This document shows, one piece after another, positions 17,133 to 25,578 of a stretch of 34,671 bases of DNA. Position 1 is the stretch's first letter, and every line of letters starts with the position of its first letter. This stretch comes from Actinomycetota bacterium. Lineage in GTDB: Bacteria > Actinomycetota > Geothermincolia > Geothermincolales > RBG-13-55-18. The stretch is taken from assembly GCA_028697145.1 (NCBI GenBank), contig JAQVFR010000036.1, forward strand, positions 1 through 34,671, given 5' to 3'. The translations under genes and the position numbers were made by a program. The notes below the pieces were generated by a model. That model had not been told where the DNA came from. It saw nothing but the letters and a program-made list of their open reading frames with translations, and did not search any database.

Positions 17133-18001
17133 TGTCCCTCACCTCCCGCCTCTTCCGCGGGTTGCGTGGCCTCGGCGCCCTCCGCAGCACCGGATTCGGT
17201 GCCGCCCCAGATGGCCAGGTCGGGATTCCATCTGGCGTTTATCACGAAGTTGATGCCCCAGTCGTTGTAGGTTTCCTCCGTTATCTCGCCTGTCTCGGGG
17301 TTCACGACCTGCCTGGGCTCGCTGATGGTCGCCTGGGTCGATTTCTCTATCCAGAGGTCGGTCCATTCCTCCATGTTGTGAAGCCTCACGAAGAACTCGG
17401 CCACCTTGGGGTGGCCCCTGAAATAGTAGTAATACGGGTAGGCGTCGAGGAATCCCCTGGCCTTGAAATCGCTCGCCCTGGGGAGCCACGTCTGCACGCA
17501 CAGCCAGGCCGGCGTCGCGTAACCCTCCATGGTGATATCCGCCGCGGCCGCGGTGTTTGCAGCCGTAACCTGGGCCGATCCACCGGCAATGGCCTCGAGC
17601 GGCTGTGCGTTAATGGTCATGCGGACCAGCCAGATCGCCGGCGCCCTCGGATTAGAGGCGGTGGCCAGCCCCTCGGGCACATACATGGCCAGGTCGTTTA
17701 GCATCTGCGCCCAGGCCACCCTCCCGGCGTTCGCCTGCTTGTAAAGGTCCTCGAGGGCCTGCATCTCCTGTTGCTGTGCCTCGTACTTCTCCATCGGCTT
17801 CGTCTGTTTCTGCAGGTCCGCCAGTTCCTGCTTCCTCTCGTCGAGCGTTTCCTGCTTGCCCGATTTCTGCGCGTTGAACAGCAGGAAAAGGCCCACGATT
17901 ATCGCCACGGTGACCAGTCCCATGAGGATGAACCAGGGGGCGAGGTGAGGCCTTTCTGCCTTTTCCCTGATCTCAGGCGGTAAGAGGTTTATCCTGGTCA
18001 T
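17129..18001 (-). CDS. pilN: Type IV pilus inner-membrane protein PilN
   Basis: The N-terminus MTRINLLPPEIREK is the conserved PilN motif that binds the groove of PilM in the cytoplasm. A transmembrane helix follows at about 23-43 (PWFILMGLVTVAIIVGLFLL), then a coiled coil (KQETLDERKQELADLQKQTK) and the periplasmic-type domain. At 290 residues it is longer than typical PilN (about 180-220); the extra part includes a Trp/Tyr-rich segment (FLDAYPYYYYFRGHPK) and an Ala/Glu-rich acidic tail. It overlaps both pilM (ATGA at 18001) and pilO. The extension is unusual, but the core assignment is secure. Confidence 0.9.
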   Translation of the reverse strand: MTRINLLPPEIREKAERPHLAPWFILMGLVTVAIIVGLFLLFNAQKSGKQETLDERKQELADLQKQTKPMEKYEAQQQEMQALEDLYKQANAGRVAWAQMLNDLAMYVPEGLATASNPRAPAIWLVRMTINAQPLEAIAGGSAQVTAANTAAAADITMEGYATPAWLCVQTWLPRASDFKARGFLDAYPYYYYFRGHPKVAEFFVRLHNMEEWTDLWIEKSTQATISEPRQVVNPETGEITEETYNDWGINFVINARWNPDLAIWGGTESGAAEGAEATQPAEEAGGEGQ

Positions 18002-19059
18002 TCCACCACCTCCCGCAACGCCAGGCCGACACTTACCGCAACGGCGGGCTCGATCTCGGCCAGCTCCTCGGCGGTATATGGCAACCTGCCCAGCTGCACG
18101 TTCTGCAACGGCCTCCCCAGTTCCACCGGAAGCCTGAGGCCCCGGTTCATCTCCTGCATGAGGTTGACCGTCGCGGAGCCGCTTCCCGAGAGTACCACCT
18201 TGCTGAAGGTCCTCTCCTGGGTCTGGGCGATATAGTAGTCGATGGACCTCCTGATCTCTCCCACGAAGTTGAAGATCTCCTGCTGCAGGACCTTATCGGC
18301 CTCCTCGTTCGCCTGCCTTCCGCGCCTCAACGCGTCGGCCTCCTCCCAATCGATATCCAGTCGGTTCACGATCGCCCGCACGAAATCGTCCCCCCCGCGC
18401 AGCAGGAACCTGGCGAAACGCGGCACGTTGTCCTTGAGGATGGCGATATTGGTCATGCCGGCTCCCACGTTGATCAGGCATATCGCCTCGCCCTCCTCGT
18501 AGCCTCCCTGCAGCACTCCGAGGGGGATCAGCGAACGCGCCAGCGCGAATGCCTTGAGGTCGATGGCCGCAAGGGTCAGCCCCGCGGACTTGAGGACCTC
18601 TATGAAGCTCTGGATCATGTCCTTGTGCGCCGCCACCAGCAGAACGGTGAGCATGCGCTCCTCGTCGGCGGTCATGAACTCCTCGATGATATCGAAGTCG
18701 AGGATGGCGTCCTCGATGGGGATCGGGATGAACTCCTGCACCTGGAAACGCAGGGCGTTGTCCAGTTCCTCCTTCTCCATGTACGGAAGCTCTATGGGAC
18801 GCACGATGACCCGCTGGTTGGCGATCCCCAGGATAACCGACTTCCCCTTTATGCCGGTCTTGGCCCACAGCTCCTTCAGCGACTCGGCGAGGGCTACCCC
18901 GTCCTCCACCTCGCCGTCCCGTATCACCCCGTCGGGCATGCGCACGATGCCCAGGTTGGAGAGCGCCGGCTCTCCCTTACCCACGGTGACCTCGGCGACT
19001 TTAACCGAGTTTGTGCTTATGTCCAATCCCAGCGATGCTGCAACCTTTTTAGGACTCAT
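17998..19059 (-). CDS. pilM: Type IV pilus assembly actin-like ATPase PilM
   Basis: A cytoplasmic actin-fold protein that docks on the PilN tail. The 353-residue product begins with the phosphate-1 strand LGLDISTNSVKVAEV, has PIELPYMEKEELDNALRFQV and EFIPIPIEDAILDF, the second phosphate region ICLINVGAGMTNIAIL, and a C-terminal VVLSGSGSATVNL. These are the expected FtsA/PilM motifs in order. The ATG at 19059 lies 22 bases after a small HTH gene and is preceded by a G-rich ribosome-binding site. Confidence 0.94.
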   Translation of the reverse strand: MSPKKVAASLGLDISTNSVKVAEVTVGKGEPALSNLGIVRMPDGVIRDGEVEDGVALAESLKELWAKTGIKGKSVILGIANQRVIVRPIELPYMEKEELDNALRFQVQEFIPIPIEDAILDFDIIEEFMTADEERMLTVLLVAAHKDMIQSFIEVLKSAGLTLAAIDLKAFALARSLIPLGVLQGGYEEGEAICLINVGAGMTNIAILKDNVPRFARFLLRGGDDFVRAIVNRLDIDWEEADALRRGRQANEEADKVLQQEIFNFVGEIRRSIDYYIAQTQERTFSKVVLSGSGSATVNLMQEMNRGLRLPVELGRPLQNVQLGRLPYTAEELAEIEPAVAVSVGLALREVVE

Positions 19060-19081
19060 TTGCTACCCCCGATCCAGCCCT

Positions 19082-19270
19082 CTATCTTTGCGAACCCCTG
19101 GAAAGGTAATCATTGACGTCGCTCTCCTTGATACGATAGTTCTTCCCGACCCTGATGGCGGGTATCTGCCCGCTTTTCACCAGGCGGTAGACCGTCATGT
19201 TGGATACCCTCAAGATATTGGCGACTTCATTGACCGTCAACAGTTTGTTGCTGAACCTGTCCCCTAACAC
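19082..19270 (-). CDS. Small helix-turn-helix protein (excisionase/MerR-like domain)
   Basis: A 62-residue DNA-binding protein made almost entirely of one winged-helix domain: LLTVNEVANILRVSNMTVYR is the helix-turn-helix, followed by LVKSGQIPAIRVGKNYRI, the wing typical of excisionase-like HTH_17 proteins. The GTG at 19270 has GGAGG at four bases. It is the first gene of the pilM operon, directly behind a strong promoter and near inverted repeats, so it may control this operon. Such domains also occur in phage excisionases and BldC-type regulators of Actinomycetota; BldC is a similar size and fold, which makes a BldC-like role the best guess. No integrase is nearby. Confidence 0.85.
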   Translation of the reverse strand: MLGDRFSNKLLTVNEVANILRVSNMTVYRLVKSGQIPAIRVGKNYRIKESDVNDYLSRGSQR

Positions 19271-19301
19271 TTATCCTCCAGTCAGCGACTTCATTCAACC
19301 C

Positions 19302-19338
19302 TTGACCCTCTTTGACAATACCCAACTTCATGGGTCAA
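19302..19338. promoter_or_regulatory. Inverted repeats upstream of the HTH gene (candidate operator)
   Basis: TTGACCC (19302-19308) and GGGTCAA (19332-19338) are perfect inverted copies, with a further TTGAC at 19312-19316 between them. They lie in the transcribed leader, between the predicted promoter and the HTH start. They could be an operator for the HTH protein or an RNA hairpin. Confidence 0.4.
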
Positions 19339-19404
19339 TATACTTCATCGCCAACATCCTCAACCAACTTTAGCATCATTTGATTTATTGCACACTCTAA
19401 TCAG

Positions 19405-19434
19405 ATTCTATGTTTACCTAATTTTAGTTGTCAA
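19405..19434 (-). promoter_or_regulatory. Strong predicted sigma-70 type promoter of the HTH-pilMNO operon
   Basis: On the minus strand a perfect TTGACA (19434-19429), 18 bases, and TAGAAT (19410-19405), in a local AT-rich patch. Transcription would start near 19398, about 130 bases before the HTH gene. Confidence 0.8.
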
Positions 19435-19556
19435 TAATATACACGCTTAACAGCGTTCCCAGCCTGCGCGTTTCCGAGCGAGCGTGCACCGGGCAAACCT
19501 CCATCGCATCACTCCTTCGCATCTCGTCGTCTCTCAAGCCGCTCCTGCAACAGCAA

Positions 19557-19580
19557 GGGCACGGCAACAATGCCGCGCCC
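19557..19580 (-). other. Hairpin downstream of pilC
   Basis: GGGCGCGGCA and TGCCGTGCCC form a ten-pair stem (one G-U) with a TTGT loop, 75 bases past the pilC stop. There is no T-run, so termination here would need another factor. The rest of the 384-base gap 19271-19654 holds the pilM promoter and operator-like repeats described separately; no gene is supported. Confidence 0.4.
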
Positions 19581-19654
19581 TGTCCTCTCGATTCCCACTC
19601 GGGCCTTTCGGGATATCGCCGTCAATCCCTACGCAGCCTTCCGGCTTGCCGTCG

Positions 19655-20875
19655 TTATTCGGTAAACTGGGTTATTAGTGAGAAAATCGGCATGTAAAGA
19701 GCGATGACGATGGTCCCAACTACAACTCCAAGGCCCACGATCATGAGGGGTTCAAGGAGAGAGGTCAGGGCCTCTACCGTCGCAGCGATCTCGGAATCGT
19801 AGAAATCCGAGACCTTGTTCAACATGGTGTCCAGCGCCCCCGTCTCCTCGCCGATGGCCAGCATCTGCGTCACCATGGGAGGGAAGAGGGGGCTCTGCCC
19901 CAGGGGCCTGGCTATGGAATCGCCCTCTTTGACCCCGGCCCGCACGCTATCCACGGCGTCCGCCACCAGGACGTTGCCCACGGTATTGGAGGTTATCTCC
20001 AGGGCCTGCAGGATGGGAACGCCGCTCGCCACCAGGGTGCCCAGGGTGCGCGAGAAACGCGAGAGGGACATCTTGTGGAAAAGCGACCCGAACACCGGCA
20101 GCCTCAGCTTCAGCGCATCGAGCTTCCTGCGGCCGTTGGGCGTCTTCAGCCAGCGGCGCAGGAAAACGATGCCCACGATGAGCGCGATCACGAGGATCGC
20201 GCCCTTCCAGCTGACCAGGAAGTGGCTGACAGTGATGATGATCTTGGTCAGGAAGGGCAGGTTCGCGCCCATGTCGCTGAACATCCTCTCGAAGGTGGGC
20301 ACGACGAAAATGAGCATGACCACCAGCAGCAGAACCGAGATCCCCAGCATGGCTATGGGATAGGTCATGGCTGATTTGATGCGTCGCCGGATCTCGTCCT
20401 CGCTCTCCAGGGTGTTCGCCACGCGCAGCAGCACGTCATCGAGGACGCCGCCGATCTCGCCGGCCTTTACCATGCTCGAATACAGTTCCTTGAACGTATC
20501 CGGGTGCTTGGCGAGGGCTTCCGAGAGGGAGCGGCCCATCTCCACCTCGTGCTGCACGTCTGTAATGATCTCGGTGAGTGCCGGGCTCTCGGTCTGTTCG
20601 GCGAGGATGTTCAGGCATTTCACCAGGGGAAGTCCCGCGTTAATCATGGTCGCGAACTGGCGGGTGAAAACGGTTATGTCCTTCTGCTTCACCTTGGGTT
20701 TGAAGATGTGCAGCTCTTTCTTGGTAAGGGATGCCTTTTCCTCCTCGACCCCGATGATGAAATACCCCATCTCCCGCAGCCGCTGCGAGACCGAGGCTTC
20801 GTTCTCGGCCTCGAGTTTTCCGGAGATGATCTTCCCCTGCCGGTCCCTCACCCGGTAGGAATATGTCTGAGCCAC
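19655..20875 (-). CDS. pilC: Type IV pilus platform protein PilC (GspF family)
   Basis: The inner-membrane platform on which PilB and PilT act. The 406-residue product has two tandem GspF domains. The first starts near residue 70 (FTRQFATMINAGLPLVKCLN) with a transmembrane segment near 172-193, the second near 273 (FSRTLGTLVASGVPILQALE) with transmembrane helices near 220-240 and 375-400. Both GspF signatures are intact. The GTG at 20875 has AAGGAG eight bases upstream. A 263-base gap with possible RNA structure separates it from pilT. Confidence 0.95.
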   Translation of the reverse strand: MAQTYSYRVRDRQGKIISGKLEAENEASVSQRLREMGYFIIGVEEEKASLTKKELHIFKPKVKQKDITVFTRQFATMINAGLPLVKCLNILAEQTESPALTEIITDVQHEVEMGRSLSEALAKHPDTFKELYSSMVKAGEIGGVLDDVLLRVANTLESEDEIRRRIKSAMTYPIAMLGISVLLLVVMLIFVVPTFERMFSDMGANLPFLTKIIITVSHFLVSWKGAILVIALIVGIVFLRRWLKTPNGRRKLDALKLRLPVFGSLFHKMSLSRFSRTLGTLVASGVPILQALEITSNTVGNVLVADAVDSVRAGVKEGDSIARPLGQSPLFPPMVTQMLAIGEETGALDTMLNKVSDFYDSEIAATVEALTSLLEPLMIVGLGVVVGTIVIALYMPIFSLITQFTE

Positions 20876-20939
20876 CCCTAGGTCTCCTTTTCTCCGGCTT
20901 CTACCTGACGCTTCAGGGCCCGTCCTCGATGTTCTGCCC

Positions 20940-20991
20940 CTTAGCCCGGATGCAAAGCAAGTGACATCTTTGAGCTAAACGTTTTTGCATC
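20940..20991 (-). promoter_or_regulatory. Possible structured RNA in the pilC leader
   Basis: Two overlapping eight-base complementarities occur on the minus strand. GATGCAAA (20991-20984) can pair with TTTGCATC (20956-20949). TTTAGCTC (20979-20972), inside that loop, can pair with GGGCTAAG (20947-20940), outside it. They can form either a pseudoknot or two mutually exclusive stems. The linkers are 4, 15 and 1 bases, which fits switching better than a simple H-type pseudoknot. It lies 64 bases upstream of pilC. No known riboswitch class was recognised. Confidence 0.4.
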
Positions 20992-21138
20992 AAGAACGAG
21001 CGCCTTTTAATATATCGTTCGATACCGTCCATTCCTTAAACCCATTTCTCCCCGCCTGAAACTGAGTTCTCGACGGGGGGCGTGAACACCTTCTCTGTGC
21101 GCGCATCCCGCGTCCCGTTCTTCAAACGCATCTACGCC

Positions 21139-22206
21139 TCAGCCGATGAGCCTCACCATCTCGTCGCGGTTGCTGCAGCGTCCCATGGCCACCTCGTGCG
21201 ATATCAAGCCGCGTTTGTACAGAGCGGCGATGGAATGGTCCATGGTCTGCATCTTGTACTGGCCGCCCGCCTGCATGGAGGAATAGATCTGATGCGCCTT
21301 CGCCTCTCGGATGAGGTTGCGTATGGCCGAGGTGGCCACCATGACCTCCACCGCCGGGATGCGGGCCTGTCCATCCTTGGTGGGAAGAAGCTGCTGGGTG
21401 ACGATGGCCTGGATGGTGCTGGCCAGCTGCATGCGGACCTGCTGCTGCTGGTAGGTGGGGAAGACGTCGATGATGCGGTCGACGGTCTGCGGCGCGTCCT
21501 GGGTATGCAGGGTCGCGAAGACGAGGTGGCCGGTCTCCGCCGCCGTAAGCGCCGTGGAGATGGTCTCCAGGTCTCGCATCTCGCCCACCAGGATCACATC
21601 GGGGTCCTGGCGCAGCACGTACTTGAGCGCGTTGGAGAAGGAGTGGGTGTCTCCTCCGACCTCCCTCTGGTTGACGATGCATTTCTTGTGCACGTGCAGG
21701 AATTCGATGGGATCCTCCACGGTGATGATATGCAGGTTGCGCGTCTCGTTGATGATATTGATCATGGCCGCGAGCGACGTCGACTTCCCCTGGCCGGTCG
21801 GCCCGGTCACGAGGATAAAGCCGCGCGGCAGCATGCAGAATTCCTGGATCACCTGGGGGAGGTGCAGTTCCTCCAGGGTCTTGATGCGGTACGGGATGAT
21901 GCGGAAAGCCGCACCGATGCTGTTCCTCTGAAAGTACGCGTTCACCCTGAAACGCGCGCTCCCCGGCACCGAGTAGGAGAGGTCGTACTCCAGGTTGCTC
22001 TCCAACTGTTCCCTCTGCCTCGCGGTGAGTATGCTGTAGACCATGTCCCTGGTGTCGTTGGAGGTCAGGCGGGAATACTCCTCCAGGCGCACCAGGACCC
22101 CGTTGATGCGCATGACCGGAGGGGCGCCCACCGTGAGGTGAAGATCGGAAGCCCCCCTCACCAGGACTTCCTCCAGCAACTCGTTGATATCAAACTTTCC
22201 AGCCAA
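21139..22206 (-). CDS. pilT: Type IV pilus retraction ATPase PilT
   Basis: A hexameric ATPase that depolymerises pili and powers twitching. The 355-residue product has an N-terminal PAS-like domain (ASDLHLTVGAPPVMRINGVL), Walker A GPTGQGKS (135-142), the Asp box TVEDPIEF, Walker B DVILVGEMRD, the His box GHLVFATLHT and the PilT-specific AIRNLIREAKAHQI. The Walker A has Gln where PilB has Ser, a variant common in PilT. I chose the TTG at 22206 because GGAGG is seven bases upstream and the product then starts MAGKFDINELLEE; an ATG at 22233 has a poorly spaced site. It follows pilB after 187 bases with nothing else recognised. Confidence 0.94.
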   Translation of the reverse strand: MAGKFDINELLEEVLVRGASDLHLTVGAPPVMRINGVLVRLEEYSRLTSNDTRDMVYSILTARQREQLESNLEYDLSYSVPGSARFRVNAYFQRNSIGAAFRIIPYRIKTLEELHLPQVIQEFCMLPRGFILVTGPTGQGKSTSLAAMINIINETRNLHIITVEDPIEFLHVHKKCIVNQREVGGDTHSFSNALKYVLRQDPDVILVGEMRDLETISTALTAAETGHLVFATLHTQDAPQTVDRIIDVFPTYQQQQVRMQLASTIQAIVTQQLLPTKDGQARIPAVEVMVATSAIRNLIREAKAHQIYSSMQAGGQYKMQTMDHSIAALYKRGLISHEVAMGRCSNRDEMVRLIG

Positions 22207-22393
22207 GGCCGTTCCTCCTCTCGGAACCTTCATGGCCTTCCGGCCATACCGTCAACGCGCCTGTCGGGCCTATCCTCCTGCCCCATCACAGGGACGCGTC
22301 TTCCACCGTCAATCCTGATGTCCCCCGCCCGTATTTCTCTCCCTATATCGGTTTTTAGCGGGATTTCTTTCACCCCGAAGTCGGTGAGCGGCC

Positions 22394-24058
22394 CTACATG
22401 ATGACCCTCAGCACCTCCTCTATGGAGGTCATGCCGCTCCTGACCTTGATGAAGCCCTCCTCCCGCATGGTTCTCATCCCCTCCGCCCTCGCCGCCGCGG
22501 CGATCTCTACATGGGGGGCGTTCCTGGCCACCAGGTGTTCGATGGCCTCAGATACCTCCAACACCTCGTAGATGCCGATCCTGCCCTTGAACCCCGTGTT
22601 GTTGCACGCGGGACAGCCCCTGGGGTGGTAAAGGACCTTCCCGCCGTTATCCCAGTTGAAACCGACCCCTTCCAGGAACTCCGGGTCGGGCTCATAAGCC
22701 TCCTTGCAGCGGTCGCAGAGCCTGCGGGCAAGCCTCTGCGAGCTCACGCAGTCCACCGCTGATGCGATGAGGAAAGGCTCGATCCCCATCTCCAGCAGGC
22801 GCGTGAGGGCGCTGGGGGCATCGTTGGTGTGCAGCGTGGACAGCACGAGGTGGCCGGTCAAGGCCGATTCGATCGCGATCTGCGCGGACTCCGGGTCGCG
22901 GATCTCTCCGATCATCACGATGTCGGGGTCGCACCTGAGGATGGAGCGCAGCGCGGCGCTGAAGGTCAGTCCCGCCTTGTAATGCACCTGCACCTGGTTG
23001 ATGAGGGGAAGGCGGTATTCCACGGGATCTTCCACGGTGATGATATTATGCTTGATATTGTTGAGCACGTTGAGGGTGGCATAAAGGGTCGTGGTCTTGC
23101 CGCTGCCGGTAGGCCCGGTGACCATGATCGTGCCGTAGGGCTTGCGGAAGCTGCGCGAGTAAACTTCCAGGATATCCTCGCTGAACCCCAGCTCCTCCAG
23201 GCTCATGAGGGAAGCGCTCTTATCGAGTATGCGCAACACCACCTTCTCTCCGTGGATGGTGGGCAGGGAAGCCACGCGCAAGTCGATGGGCTTGCCCCTG
23301 ATATCCACCGATGCCCTGCCGTCCTGGGGGACGCGCTTTTCGGCGATGTTCATGTCCGCCATGACCTTGATCCTGGCCACGACGCCGGGGTGGAGCTGCT
23401 TCGGGTTCCTCCTGATCTCGTGCAGCACACCGTCGATGCGGAATCGCACTCGCACGTCGTTCTCCATGGGCTCGATGTGCACGTCGCTGGCGCGGTCGTT
23501 TACGGCCTCGGAGATGAGCAGGTTCACATACTTGACGATGGGCGCGTTATCCATCTCCGCCTCATCGGAGGCATCCTCGCCGTCCATCTTGAGATCATCG
23601 CTGGAGAAGTCGATCTCCGTGTCAGACTGGCAGTAGCGGCTGATGGCCGCCATGATATCCTCTTTCGTGGCCACCATCGGCTCGATCTGCATACCGGTCA
23701 TGATGCGGATGTCGTCCAGGGCAAAGACGTTGGCGGGATCCGCCATGGCCACGATGAGGCGATCTCCGTTGAAACCTACGGGTATCAGGCTGTAGCGCCT
23801 GGCGATCTCCGCATCCACCAGGGAGCAGGCGCTTATGTCTACGTCGAAATTTGACAGATCAGCGTATTTCAGCCCTATCTGCCGGGCAAGGATAGAGGTA
23901 AGGGCTCCCTCGCTGACCATTTTCATGTCGATGAGCACCCTGCCCAGCGACTCTCCCGTCTCGCCCTGACGCTCCAGCGCCTGCTGCAGCTGCTCCTCGG
24001 TGATGATGCGGTTTCTGATGAGCAGCTGTCCCAGTTTCTCTTTCTTCGGCTTTTGCAT
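22394..24058 (-). CDS. pilB: Type IV pilus extension ATPase PilB with MshEN-type N-terminal domain
   Basis: Powers pilus polymerisation. The 554-residue product contains Walker A GPTGSGKTT (315-323), the Asp box TVEDPVEY, Walker B DIVMIGEIRD, the His box GHLVLSTLHT and a four-cysteine zinc site (CDRC at 448-451 and CPAC at 482-485). The N-terminus has two 24-residue motifs of the L-G-x-x-L...L...L-x-x-Q type, at 8-31 and 37-60, separated by exactly five residues, as in the cyclic-di-GMP-binding MshEN domain; nucleotide binding is therefore likely but untested. The ATG at 24058 is preceded by GGGG/GAGG; a GTG at 24079 would add seven residues. It begins 21 bases after aroE. Confidence 0.95.
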   Translation of the reverse strand: MQKPKKEKLGQLLIRNRIITEEQLQQALERQGETGESLGRVLIDMKMVSEGALTSILARQIGLKYADLSNFDVDISACSLVDAEIARRYSLIPVGFNGDRLIVAMADPANVFALDDIRIMTGMQIEPMVATKEDIMAAISRYCQSDTEIDFSSDDLKMDGEDASDEAEMDNAPIVKYVNLLISEAVNDRASDVHIEPMENDVRVRFRIDGVLHEIRRNPKQLHPGVVARIKVMADMNIAEKRVPQDGRASVDIRGKPIDLRVASLPTIHGEKVVLRILDKSASLMSLEELGFSEDILEVYSRSFRKPYGTIMVTGPTGSGKTTTLYATLNVLNNIKHNIITVEDPVEYRLPLINQVQVHYKAGLTFSAALRSILRCDPDIVMIGEIRDPESAQIAIESALTGHLVLSTLHTNDAPSALTRLLEMGIEPFLIASAVDCVSSQRLARRLCDRCKEAYEPDPEFLEGVGFNWDNGGKVLYHPRGCPACNNTGFKGRIGIYEVLEVSEAIEHLVARNAPHVEIAAAARAEGMRTMREEGFIKVRSGMTSIEEVLRVIM

Positions 24059-24079
24059 TACCTCGCACCCCTGTTCCAC

Positions 24080-24928
24080 CTATGCGGACAAAGCGGCGTG
24101 ATAGGCTCTCCTCATCTCCTGCAGCGGTGCCGGCTTCCCGGTCCACAGCCTGAAGGAGGCGGCTGCCTGGTGAACAAGCATGCCCTCCCCGTCGGCCGTG
24201 CTGGCTTCCCGGGCGGATGCCTCCGCCAGAAAGACTGTATCACCCTTCGCGTAATTGAGGTCGATGGCCCATTTCCCGGCAGCAAAACCCCCGTAATCGA
24301 GGGGGAGTTGTCCTGCCTCCGCCAGGGGAGTGCAGTTCACCGCCACGTCGCACTCCCGCAATACCTGTGAGCCCTCCAGGTCGAACGCTCTTACTGATAT
24401 CTCGGTTGCGGGGGTTGCCCTCTTTAACAAGCCCGCCAATTCCGCGGCCCTCTCCCTCGACCGGTTCATGACGAATATGCGGGCAGCGCCCTCCCCAGCC
24501 AGAGCGAGGGCGACCGCGCGCGCCGCGCCACCCGCCCCTATCAGCAGGACCGAAGACCCCGCCACCGGCACACCGGCCTCTCCCAGAAACGACCTGAATC
24601 CCTCGACGTCGGTATTGTGGCCGATCATGGCGCCGCCTGCGCAAACCACTGTATTCACCGCTCCGAGGATTCCGCTCGGTTCGATCAGCTCGTCCACGAA
24701 GCTCACCGCCTCTACCTTATGGGGTATGGTGACGTTGAAGCCCCTGAATCCCGCCGCGCAAACTCCGCGCAATGCCGTTCCCAGCTCTTGTCTTGATACC
24801 CGAAGCGGCACGTAAACCCAGTTCATCCTGAGAGTGGAAAAAGCGGCGTTATGGAGCGCCGGCGAGAGGGTGTATGCGATATCGTACCCGACGATGCCCA
24901 CCAGCTGTGTCTCACCATTAATATCCAT
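24080..24928 (-). CDS. aroE: Shikimate dehydrogenase (NADP-dependent)
   Basis: Reduces 3-dehydroshikimate to shikimate. The 282-residue product has the substrate motif TLSPALHN (Thr where Ser is usual), the catalytic lysine in FNVTIPHK, GHNTDVEGF, the Rossmann loop GAGGAARAV, the NADP-selecting NRSRERA and the C-terminal GMLVHQAAASFRLWTG. The ATG at 24928 has GGAGG six bases upstream; the frame is open to 25012 but the extension does not fit the family. It lies between the small GTPase and pilB in the same direction, so it may share their transcript. The other aro genes of the window are 9 kb away, beyond the rest of the pilus genes. Confidence 0.95.
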   Translation of the reverse strand: MDINGETQLVGIVGYDIAYTLSPALHNAAFSTLRMNWVYVPLRVSRQELGTALRGVCAAGFRGFNVTIPHKVEAVSFVDELIEPSGILGAVNTVVCAGGAMIGHNTDVEGFRSFLGEAGVPVAGSSVLLIGAGGAARAVALALAGEGAARIFVMNRSRERAAELAGLLKRATPATEISVRAFDLEGSQVLRECDVAVNCTPLAEAGQLPLDYGGFAAGKWAIDLNYAKGDTVFLAEASAREASTADGEGMLVHQAAASFRLWTGKPAPLQEMRRAYHAALSA

Positions 24929-25029
24929 GCCGAGCCTCCGGGTCCACACACCCCCCATCGAACGAGCATGTCCGTTCACAGGCCCTTCGAGAAACCTGCG
25001 CCGAACCGGCATGCTTTGTGGGGAGGGAT

Positions 25030-25575
25030 TTACTTGTCGAGGGTTTTGAGGATATCGTACAGCAGGCCTAGGAGCACTTTCTTCACGTCCTCCTTCTCCA
25101 TGGCGTTGCAGGGTATTATCTGTGTATCGCCGTCGATGTTGAGTTCCTGCCGAATCCTCTCGATGGCTTGCGCGTCGCCTTCATCGCCAATCCTGGTCGC
25201 GCCGACAACGAACGGCGCATCGGACAGGGTGGCAAAGAACTCAAGGATGCGCTTGCCCTCCGCGTATGTATCTGGTCGGCTTGCGTCGAGCATCAGGATA
25301 TACCCCAGCATACCCTCGGACAATATCTGCCACATGAAATCGAAGCGCTCCTGGCCCGGCGTTCCAAACAAATACAGCACGATATCCTTGGAGATGGTGA
25401 TCCTTCCGAAGTCCATCGCGACGGTGGTCTCGGCTTTTACCCTGCGCGTGGAGTCCGAAATAGCCCTTTCCGTCGAGACGATGGAAATCTCGCTTATACT
25501 CTTGATGAAAGTCGTCTTTCCCGCGCTAAAGGGCCCCGTGACTACGATTTTGAAGGATCGCAACTGGCCATCCAC
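25030..25575 (-). CDS. Small Ras-like GTPase of the MglA/CvnD type
   Basis: A 181-residue single-domain GTPase. G1 is GPFSAGKT (14-21), the switch I threonines are at 50-51 (TTVAMDFG), and G3 reads LFGTPGQERF (69-78), with Gly in place of the usual first Asp. G4 is not a normal NKxD; the matching region reads GATRIGD (125-131). These departures occur in the prokaryotic family that pairs with roadblock proteins, such as the conservon GTPases of Streptomyces. The GTG at 25575 lies three bases after the DUF4388 gene. In this context it is probably switched by one or more of the three roadblock proteins upstream. Confidence 0.88.
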   Translation of the reverse strand: MDGQLRSFKIVVTGPFSAGKTTFIKSISEISIVSTERAISDSTRRVKAETTVAMDFGRITISKDIVLYLFGTPGQERFDFMWQILSEGMLGYILMLDASRPDTYAEGKRILEFFATLSDAPFVVGATRIGDEGDAQAIERIRQELNIDGDTQIIPCNAMEKEDVKKVLLGLLYDILKTLDK

Positions 25576-25578
25576 CCC

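Noticed and set aside
19424-19504. A 26-codon minus-strand frame with a good ribosome-binding site
   Set aside because: It overlaps the predicted pilM promoter and has no recognisable sequence; more likely chance.
20876-21138. Cyclic-di-GMP-I (GEMM) riboswitch upstream of pilC
   Set aside because: Fragments such as GGGCTAAGG recall the class, but the conserved core and tetraloop receptor are not in the right order or spacing.
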